Source: Istiophorus platypterus (taxonomy: Eukaryota; Chordata; Actinopteri; Istiophoriformes; Istiophoridae). From it: DNA of 64,000 bases. The translations under genes and the position numbers were made by a program. Positions 28,001-39,393 of the stretch are shown one piece after another; position 1 is the first letter of the stretch, and each line of letters starts with the position of its first letter. The notes below the pieces were generated by a model. It saw only the letters and a list, made by a program, of their open reading frames with translations. It did no database searches and was not told the DNA's origin. Location: the NCBI GenBank assembly GCA_016859345.1, contig CM029123.1:2207501-2271500 (forward strand). Direction: 5' to 3'.

Positions 28001-31000
28001 CATTCATTGGTTCAGTGCTGAAGGAAATGGTAGGTTAGCTTAGTAAGGTTTTTTTTTTATTTGCTACTTCCCACATATCTCTGTAAATTACATGACCTGC
28101 ACTCTCTTTTAAATAAAAATGTGTATGCAAAAGGGAGAAATTAAATATATTAACTGTTCTGGTTTCTTGAGAACATCCTATGTCATTTACCAGAATACTG
28201 TTGCTTCTCTGGTAATTCAGACCAGTGTTGCCAGAATAATTGTATTTATTGTAAAGTATTGTACATTCAGACCCCTACTGCAGAACACCTGCAATCGATT
28301 TTGCAATATATATCCCACAGTTCACAATACGTGTATGGATTCACCAAGTTGACTGCAATGGGCTCCAGCTACAGGCCAGTGTTTCTTGTGCAGGGTAAAA
28401 GAATGCTCTGTATCCTAGTACTTAAGAAATTAGGTTACAGGTATGGCGTATTTTTCATATAATGAAAATGATGATATATGGAAAAAAAATGATTTGATAC
28501 TTAAACCATACAAAAACCTAACTCAGAAAGTCAGAAAGCAACCGGCAGCAGACACAAAAAAGAGATGCAGACTTTCAGCCACAACCAATATTAGCTTTCT
28601 TGCTCATGTTTCCAATGGACACATCTTGTCCTGCACCTTAACTTTCTATACTACCCACAAAACGTGCATCCACCGGGGAAAAATGCAATGCTTTAGTCAG
28701 TTTGAAGGGTAAAAGCTAATTCAATGGTCAGTTGTAACACAGTAAACAGCTTTAGACCTTTCATGCAAATGTAAGCATTGACCAGTTTAGATGCTTCATA
28801 TGTCCCGTAAAACCCTTTTTCTTTGATTTTACAATAAAAAAAGTTAATTAAAAATCTATGTAATTTTTGACTGCAAAAAGAATGACTAACGGCTTGTGAT
28901 TTCAGATATACTGTAAAAACAACATCCTCATATAGGTAACATCTTTAAAGTTTATGCAGTACACTTCAGTTTCAATATAGAAAAATGTCTTAACATTGTG
29001 TTGCCACCAAACCGAATTAAAAGATGAGAAAACAGTATTTAAGTGGGTTTACCCTTCAGTAAATCCCAGGTTATCATTTTTTAACAAGGCAATTTCATTC
29101 TTCTTCAAGTTTCTCATGACCATATCACAGACTTGAGCTGCATCTGTTGTGAGAAAATTGTATGTGTGCACGTGTACACTGTGGCGGCAAAGAAACAATT
29201 TTCTTAAAGTCTTCTACCCATTTCTCCCCACTTGAAATTTATGAGATGCATAGAGAAAGTCAAGCCTTTGCAGAGAATCAAACTAATATTATAGGAAAAA
29301 TGTTTCAAATGAGTAGACATACATATTCTCTTTTAAAAAACATCAGAAAATAAGAATTGTGATTGGTTGACATTTGGAATGTTGGGTGACATTCAAAGTG
29401 GCAGTAGAAGTGCACTTTACCATAGGAATAAAGGCACAGGCGTGAGAAGAATTAAAACCATCGGAAGAAAGCTATTGGCATTTTCCCTTGAACTATTGCA
29501 GCTCAGTCTGTTGTCTGCTTTAGTTGTATTTCTTTTCCTTGCATGTAGTCTGTGTCAATGTTTCAGTACATTTGGTTTGTTTAAGTTGTAGGGTGCTCAG
29601 TGGAGTTGGGAATGTGTCTAACTTTTTTTGCCTCAGATCTTAATTTTAATCCATTTTATGCACTATTATCAGGAAAAAATATAAGGCTTCACTGGTGAAA
29701 GAGAGAAACACACTCTGTGGCACTACTGTACCAAGGCTATATGTATGCCACAATGTAGTTTTCTTTGTGTTTTGTGCAGATTTACTATAGGTGGTCCTGG
29801 TGGTATTGACTTTCCTAATCTCAGGCTTATTAAACCCATTCACATTTTAAAGGTCATTTTTTTTGTAACATACAGTTAGGTAAATAGGTATTTGATAAGT
29901 GCGATAAGTGACACAATTTATACATTTTTCTCTGTACATACCCACAATGGATGTAAAACAAAGCCATCAAGATGTGATTGAATTGTTGACTTCCATCTTA
30001 AATTCAAGGGGTCTACCCATCATATTGCATTAAGCATTTAGGAATTACAGCCAGTTTCAAAGTCTCAACAGTAATTGAACAATTGACTGACAATCAGTTT
30101 CACGGCCAGGTGTGGCAGATACTGATCTGATAACGATTCCACATGTTGAATTTGCATTTGATAGCTGTTAACTCTTAATATTTGGTCAAAAGACGTGTTG
30201 ATGCAAATGAAGGAAGCCATCATAGAATTGAAAAAAGAAAAAAGCATTGTTAAAGCAAGGGCATGTATGGCTACCAATGAACTGGGTCACTGGTGTTTAT
30301 TGATGATCTGACTGCTGATAGAAGCAGCAGCATGAATTCTGATGTGTAAAGGGAAACACTATATGCTCAGATTCGTACAGAATAAAATCAAATCTGTTGT
30401 CTACTAAGGTGAGCTATGCTTTGACTCCAAATCTAGAAGACTGTTATATTTATTAAATAATTTAATCAGAAAATAAACACATTCCATCAAACAGCCCAGC
30501 TTTGTTACTTAATCTTAATTTGCCTCTTTTCTCACCGAGCAGGATCTTTAGAAAACAAAATAAACCTTGGACTTGAAAAGAAAATCAAAGCATTTAAGTC
30601 CTCTGAGAATCGCTAGCTCAACAGTTTCTCCCAAGGCTAATTGGTCCCAAATTAGGGGCCCAACTACGAACAATTTAAATAACCCTGATTGAGGTTTTTT
30701 TTTTTTATTTTTCAAAAATGTGTCATCTTGCTTGTACCAGGGAAATCCTCCTAAAGACAGAACTGGTTCACCATCAAGTGTCTTTTGACTAGGCCTTGAC
30801 CATGAATCTTAGCTGCTTCTCCAGATCCACCGAGAGCTGCCAGTCCTGGGCTGTTGACAGGACCCCTGCTACTGCCTCCCCGCGTCCTGCCCTTGGCTGT
30901 TCTCCTGCCTTAACAAAAGCGATTGCATAGGTGGTGTTGTGCCCTCGGCCGCAGCTGCTGATCCCCTTGCTGATGGCTTCTGCAATGGGTTTCAGCACCT

Positions 31001-34000
31001 GGTTATGGTGCCAGATGTAACGGCCCCGGCCGACTCCTGTTGGGCAGGAGCTCAGAATGTGCTCTAGCATTCCTTTTGCTGAGCACAGTGGGCAGTTTGG
31101 GGTCTCCACCTTTCTCCAGGTGAAGAGATTTGCCGGTCTAGGCAGGACATCATACACTGCCCGGATCAGGAAGGTCATGTGGTGTGGCTCAGTCTGCCAG
31201 AGGTCTGTCCAAGTGACCTTCTGGTCCATGGCCTGCTCCCACCTTGTCCAGGCCCTCTGTTGCCTCAGACCAGCCATTCTGCTTGATCTTCCCTCCTCCA
31301 CTGCAGCCCTCACCTCCTCCTGGATCTGCCTCTGCTTCTCCATCCCCTCACAGTCCTTGCATTGCAGTGTTGGGAACATTCCATACCCAGCCCTACCATG
31401 GAACACCACCCCCACCAGATCTTTGTGGCGCAGCCTGGACTCAGCATCCAGCACAGCAGCCACTTCCTGCCAGTCCTCACCACCACTCCTGCCTGGGCCA
31501 CCTTCAGGTCTCTTGAGTCCCTGTACATCAGCACCTCTCTTGTCCATGACACCTTGAACTCTTCTTCCAAAGACTTCAGGGGCAACCGGAGCTTTGTGCT
31601 GTTTCCATAGAGGCCGATGTTGTTGAGGCTTCTAGGCACCCCAACCATCTCCTGAGACAGCTGCTGAGTTTGCTCTCCAAGTTCTCTAAGGGGGACATGG
31701 GGACCTCAAAGACAAGAAGCAGCCATAATATCCTTGGCCAGATACCATGCTGATATAGCCATGCTTTAAATTTGCCTGGGAGCCCAGATTTGTCAACTGA
31801 TCTTAGCCATCTGTCCAGTTCCTGGCAGGTAGACTGCACAGATGAGGAGGAGAATAGAGCTGCTTAGAGAATAAGTAGTGAGCCACAGCCTTTACCATAT
31901 ATTATGGTCATTAATTAAGCCATAAAGATAAAATTTTAAAATCACTGATCACTGAATTTCCAGCAGTGACATCATTTCTTTTGTGTACCTAATGGCTGAT
32001 AAACATGAACTCTGAACACAGAAGCTCTTTTCATAATGGTGTGAATGTCTAAAAGGGGCTTTAATAGGAAAGTTTTGGGACATTTTTAACAAACCTGTAT
32101 CCTTGAAATTACGCACCTATAAAAGTAATCTGCAACAGAAAATATGTTTTGTATGAAAGATAATTACTGACTGGAAAATGTTAAGAGGCAACATTTTGTG
32201 AATGAAAGAAAAGTATTTGGCATTGTTGTTAAGTTGGATAGAAATTTTATTTCCTGGAGAAAGGATAGCTTATTAAAATGTTAGTGTCTAATTAAGCCTC
32301 TGATTGCATGTTATTTTCCCTGACCAGGTCCCCTCTCGGCTAGTGTAAAGAGCAAGAGACACGAGATAAAGAGTGATCCCACTCCATTTGGTTATGAAGG
32401 TACATGAAAATTGAAAGATACATTATGCACAGTGGCTTAAGAAAGTATTAAAACCCCTTGACTCTTTGCGCACTTTATGTGTTGTAGATTTAATTTTATG
32501 TGGATAACGTTTCCATTTTCTGCAATCAATCTACACTACTGCCATAGAGTGTGCAAAGAGCGAAGGGGTCTAAATACATTCTGAAGCCACTGTATGTAAA
32601 GTACAGGCTCTGAGCATGCTGGGTGTTGTTAGCCTGTTGTATGGTTAATTAGGCCCGACTTATTTTTGTGAATGTCTTCATTTTTGGATGATGTGTGGTA
32701 TGTGTGCATGCAGTTTTGTGTTTGTTCACTTTCTATATTTCCATTTGTTGCCTGCTGTGTTGACTTATTATATGTGATATGACATTTCAAAATGCATGTG
32801 ATTCAAATAAAAAGAGTATCAGATGAAATATTTTTTTGTTGTCATAGTTTGGGTGTAGTGAGATGTTTGTTGGTCTTTAAGTCTGTTGACTATGTAGTTT
32901 AATTCTGCATGAGTAGAATTGCACTGCTCTCTTGACTAGATAGACTTCATTACATTTTATCTATAGAGAACCTCATGTTTAAAATTTTAGTTGGGCTTGA
33001 CAGTGTTGGGTGGCCATTGAGTGATTTTGACTAAAAGCATTGTATAAAGCATTTGGCTTCCCTCCAGATACTTTGCGAGGTGCTATGGCTGCAGCTGGGA
33101 AGTGTCAGAGCATGACTAGCAGCACTTCTACTTCTGCTGGTGGCACCTCAGCTGTTCCTAGATCCACCTCCCAACCAGGTAAATAGCAGGACTCATCTCC
33201 ATCAGTGATTTGTGTAGTTGTCTTCTTGGTGGAACTGATTTTAATATTATGAATTCAGTTTTTTTTGGTTATTATTTGGTCTTAGGCAGTCTTAATTCTC
33301 CAAAACCTGGAATATAATCTGTAGTTCTGTCTCATCCCTCTACCAGCCTTGTCTGTCAAACAGCTACAAAAAGCTTGAGCGACACAATCCAGGGGTACAG
33401 GAGCCAAATAAGTCTGCTTTGATAAGCAAATGGTTAAACATGAATAACTTCATGACTGTTAAAAGCCAGTGATTATCTACCTGGGTGGGGCTACAAGCAC
33501 TGAGGGCTTTGGCTTACACACTAGCAATGCTGTTGTCTACTTAGGTGAGCTATGCTTTGACTCCAAATCTAGAAGACTGATACATTTATTAAACAATTTA
33601 ATCAGAAAATAAACACATTCCATCAAACAGCCCAGCTTTGTTACTTAATCTTAATTTGCCCCGTTTCTCACCGAGCAGGATCTTTAGAAAACAAAATAAA
33701 CCTTGGACTTGAAAAGAAAAAAAACATAGCATTTAAGTCCTCTGAGAATCGCTAGCTCAACAGTTTCTCCCAAGGCTAATTGGTCCCAAATTAGGGGCCC
33801 TACGAACAATTTAAATAACCCTGATGGAGGTTTTTTTTTTTTATTTTTCAAAAATGTGTCATCTTGCTTGTACCAGGGAAATCCTCCTAAAGACAGAACT
33901 GGTTCACCATCAAGTGTCTTTTAACCAGGCCTTGACCTTGACCTGGTTGTGCCTGTCCCTTGTATCATAGACTGGTCCTAGGGATATGGAAGGTCTCCTT

Positions 34001-36560
34001 CCCGAAGGGGAAATAGCCAGAGTTGGTGCCGGACATTGGATAGTTACAACTAGATATAGTTGGACTCACCTCTCGGTTTCAAATATCACTGGCTCTGGAA
34101 CCAAGCTGCTGGAGAAGAACTCTCTCCTTTTCTGGAGTTACCTAGGGTGCTAGGTGCAGGGTTGATTTTTTGTATTATCTAAACTATCTATGCTATTTCA
34201 AAATTCAAAGTGAATTGAGAAAGAGAATATTGGAGCGAATGTGGCTCAGGTGAGTCATCCACTAGGAGAAGTTGATGGTTCGATTCCCGGCTCCTCCAGT
34301 TCATATGGTGAAATGTGCTTTGGCAAGATACTGAACCCCAAATTGGAGTATGTATGTGAATGAGTGAATGTGGCATGTAGTTTAAAGCACTCTGAGTTGT
34401 CGACAAGACTAGAAAAGTGTTTATAAGAGCAGTCCAACTACCGACATAGGATGCCAATTATTTTTTTGCTTGCAATTTTTTTTTTCTCTTTTTTTTTCTT
34501 TTTTAAAAGGAAGGTTACCAACAGCTATAGCTCTAGGGTCAAAAGTCTAAAAAGAAAAAACTCATTTCAAAATTTTGAAAATAATTTATTAGGTTTTCCA
34601 CTATTATGAACAATCCACCATTCATCCCTGAGCTCCTCCTTAAGATAGTATATCACACTGCTTCCACCATTCACATGTAAGGAAAACATGCTTGGTTTAA
34701 GTATTTGAACAAATGACTAATGCTAATTTTGTTGCTGTTTAAGAGTGTGTTACGATGATCAGAAAATAGTCAATGATAAATATCTATTTATGTAACAAGG
34801 TAGATAATTTGGCTTAGGCCCAATAATCACTAAGTACTCTATAAAGTGTGCTTTTTAGAGATTGTTCTACATGCTTTCAGAGTCATATGAGAAGCTTGGC
34901 TAGAGGTTTGATTCTTGCAAATAGACTCATCAAGTTTTCATAATTATGTAAGACAAGTTACATAATTGCTCAGTGACATTGCTTTCCTGTCAGTGAAGCA
35001 CCATTACCCGCATAGACGAACAGTAATATCCCCCTTTTTTTTAGTACATTTCAGTCCTTAATAATGTGAATGAATTCTTGTCAGGCTGGACACAGCGACG
35101 TCTCCCTTCCATGGACACAGAGGACTTTGAGACAATCCCCTCCAGTGCAGAGGAATCCTCCAACTCTTCAGAAGAGGAAGGCAACCATAAAAATGTAGGT
35201 AACATTCAAGATTGCTGCTGTAAGAAAGTTTAATCCAGATATCTCCCGGTGCATTACTGTGCCTACTTTCTAAAATTTATTTAATTGTAAAACTGAACAA
35301 AACTCAAAGTTGCACATAATTTTTATTCAAATTTAAAACATATTTAATTTTTAGCACAACTCAACACTGTCACACTTTGGTCAAAATGAAAACTGAAGCT
35401 AAACCCAACCCATTCCTGTCCTGCTGATTCATATCCCCTTTCAGCATAAGTCATGGCAATCTGGGATCAATCACCATCCCTTGACAGCTTTCTTCTCACC
35501 CTTCCTCTCCACTCATTCTTCCCTTTCACCCATTTTCTACTAAATCCCCATTCAATCCCCCTTAAAGAGGACCTCTCTCCTGCTTTAGTATTTCCCATAG
35601 TTGAGTGTCTTATTAGCAGCGGACACTGATGACTTGACATTTAAGAAACAATGGAGGACACACAAAGAGGGGGGGATTGTAGCTCGTCTACTGGGTATGG
35701 CAGCTTTCCAGCTTATTAAAATCTGTGTGATATACAGTAAAGACCAACACAGGCACACAAGTAAGACACACACTGAGCATGTTAGTGGTGCAAACATGCA
35801 AACAATCTTTTAAGGAATTTACCTTTTTTCACCACATGAGAGATGGCAATTTTTAAATCCTTGTGTTTATCAGCAGGAAAAAAAAGTGTGAGTCCTATCT
35901 ATGAGTGCAACTTGGACGTAACAAAGAAGTGAGGCACTGAGCTTTCTGCATTGTCTGGATGTAGTCAAACCCCCGTATTCATCTAGACTGTACAGACCTA
36001 TTGTACAGCCCAAAAACATCAGTCAGTTTGTAGTCAGGCTATTGAATACAAATCATTTTGAATTACTTAAAGGTGCGCTGATATTTAGTGAATATTGCAC
36101 TTACTTTAATCAAGTGGGCTCATGTCATGGACAGCTCATTGTGGATTTCTGCACCTGAAAAAAAATTGCAGCTTTAACAAATCTATTCAGATTTTGATTT
36201 CACCAATTAAAACTAACTAATATTATATCTTAAAGATTAAACATAACCACCTGACTTAAAAAAAATGCAGTTATGAGCAGCAGAAAGTAGGAAATTTTGG
36301 TTAGATATATATCTGACACACTGAAACAACAGGTTTTATTATCCAGATTAGTTCAGTTCAATTCAAATTTATTTATACAGCACCATAGCGTGACAGAGAT
36401 TATTTCAGGGCACTTTTCATATAGAGCAGGTCTAGACCAGACTCTTTATAGTTATTATTAACAGAGACCCAACATTTCCCCCATGAGCAAGCACTTTGTG
36501 ACAGCGTCAACGAAAAACTCCCTTTTAACAGGTAGAAACGTTGAACAGATCCTGACTCAT

Positions 36561-36600
<40 letters not shown>

Positions 36601-39336
36601 GGGGGGGGTCTGCCTCAACTGGCCGGGTTGAGAGTGAAAGAGGGAGGGAGAGAGAGACAAACAGACAGACAGACAGACAGAGAGGGAGAGAGACTGAAAG
36701 AGAGGGAGAGAGGTGGGGGTGGCATAAAGATGTATAATAATATAATTGTTAGTAATAAAACTAATAATTATAATAATAGGCCTAATAATAAGAAAAAGAA
36801 CAAATATAAATATAAATATATAATAATCATTATAATAATCAAAGCAGTGGGTGTTGATCCGGCTCATGGGGCAGTGGATGATTTGCAGCCATGGATCCAG
36901 ACTCAGGAGCATCAGAGAAAAACCTGCAGAAAGAGACAAGAAGAGAGAGGAGAGAGACAAGGAAGCACAACACTACTAGAGAGAGAAGCAGTCAAGTTAA
37001 TAATGAGCATTGATGCGATGTGAGGGTGTACAGATGGAGAGGGAGAGGAGGGGAAAGGAGCTTGGTGCATCATGGGAAGTCCCCAGGAAGTTTAGGGATA
37101 TGGTTTATTATCAATACAGACGGACTGATTGTTTCTAATAAAAAGATGCTAATACAAGGTTAAATTTCCATGAGCAGCCTAGTTGAGGAGAGGCAGGTTG
37201 ATGGTTTTATATGAAGAAATAGTTGAGGTTATTAGGTGAAGGTTGATAGGAAAGAAAATGTCCAAGGATATATGTCACGTTTTATGGCTGTTTCTAATGT
37301 TCCTGTGTTTGAGGACAAATTAATGCCAGTTGAGGGCAAGAAGAGGTGAATTCTGTTTCTGTTAGAATTTTATCATTAAAGAAGCTCATGAAATCATTGC
37401 TACTGAGAGCTATAGGAATACATGGATCAATCGAGCTATGACTCTTGGTGTTGAAAAGAAACCTAGGGTTGTTTTTATTTTCCTCTATTAAAGATGAGTA
37501 ATAGGCTGCTCTGGCATCGCAGAGGGCCTTACTTTAAATTTTAAGACTGTCATACCAGGTTAAGCGGGATTGTTCCAGTTTAGTAGAGCCCCATATCCTT
37601 TCTAGTGTTCGTGTTGCTTGCCTTAATATACAGGTTGAGGAGTTAAACCATGGACAAAACCTCCTTTGCTTTATTTTCTTCTTTTTTAGAGGGGCCATAG
37701 AGTCGAGTGTCATTCTCATTGAGCCTGAAGTGCTCAATAAGCTGATCAATTTGGGAGGGGCTAAGGTTAGCATACAAGTTCTCGGTTGGAATCACTTCTT
37801 TAAATTTAGCTACAGAACTATCAGATAGACATCTAGTAAAGTCATTTTGCCTAATGGTGTGTTGTCCAGCAATAGGAATTGAAAGTTACCAAACAATGGT
37901 CCCATATATATAGAGGGTTCTGTGGATAGATGATTAAATGTTCAATTTCTGTCATACACAAGGGTGTTGTTGAAACAGTGAGTGGAGGTTTTTACACTCT
38001 AAGTAAAGCAAAGTGAGTCTAAAAGTTAGATAAATGCAGTGCTAAGGCATCACTATCAACATCAACATTAATATTGAAATCACCTACCATAAAGACTTTA
38101 TCTTTACTGAGGACAAAGGTTGATAAAAAGTCTGAAGATTCAAATACAAATTTCAGCTTATGGTCCAGGAAATGTTGCACTATAATTTCTTATAGTGTTC
38201 TAGAACAGGCTTAAAAGTTTTCCAGGTTGGACATGTAAGACTAAGAACCAGGCTTTCAAATTAGTTGTAAATAAATTTAGGTTTAGGGTTTATTAACAGG
38301 CTTGAGTTGAAAATGGTTGCAACTCCACCTCCTCAGCCAGTGAATCTGGGAATATGAGTATTAATATTACTTTGGGAAGTGGATCCATTCAGTCAAACAT
38401 AGTCATTATGACACAGCCATGTTTCAGTAAGACTAAATTTAGCAATATGATGATCTGATATCAGAAAATCTACTGATAGAGCTTTGGATAGGAGTGATCT
38501 AATTTTTGCCTAAATAAGTCCGCATTTTATTCTTTTATTTTGTGGTACTTTTGCACTGGTGGTCTTGATTGTTATTATGTATTTGTGTACAACTCCTCTT
38601 CTGTTTTTTTTTTTAATAAATTAATTCAGGTCGCAGACACAGTCTCTATGGGGTATTGGGTGTGTGACAGCCATAATGGAGACACAGAAACTGAGACCAC
38701 AACCCTGCGGCCTGGGTTGTCATGGTTTTGGTTTTCTAATAAACTCGTTCAGATTTCTAGATATGAGAGCTGCTCCATCCATAGTGGGATGTAGCCATCT
38801 CTCCTAATCAGAACAGGTCTTCCTCAGGAAGTCTGCCAATTGTCTATATAGCCAATATGGTTTTCTGGACACCACCTTGACAGTGATGGTACGATGACAT
38901 ACAGGGTCTGACAGTGCCTTTGCATATGACCATGACGACTCAAAATGCATTTAAATTTTGAGTCTGATTGGCATAATCGGGTGTTGTTACAGCTGACAGG
39001 AATAGCAATCTTACTGTATTTAAAATTTCTTTAGCGACCAGTTTTAAATATGATTCAAAATCTCTCGGTCTGACTCCAGGAATACATTTTCTATATTCAG
39101 TGGTATTGCTAACTTCCCGTTTCTTAAAACAGAGCTGCCAGAGTTGGTTTCTCAGCAGAAATGTCTCTGAATTGGGAGTATCTGTTGATACATTAACTGG
39201 TAATTAACACTAAACAAGAGAGCAAGAGAGTGAAAGTAAGAGGGAGAGAGAGAGGCCATTGCTAACTTCAAAGCTAAAGTAAGTGGACAATCTGAATAGC
39301 ATATAAACAGGTTTGAAGTAATGAGAAAATCACTTA

Positions 39337-39393
<57 letters not shown>

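Noticed and set aside
30789..31547. 252-codon frame as a host gene
   Set aside because: The Cys/His knuckle, the reverse transcriptase tail upstream in shifted frames and the repeated 3' UTR show it is a LINE.
36400..36960. 186-codon minus-strand frame
   Set aside because: Made of low-complexity TG, GAGA and AT repeats inside a LINE 3' UTR.
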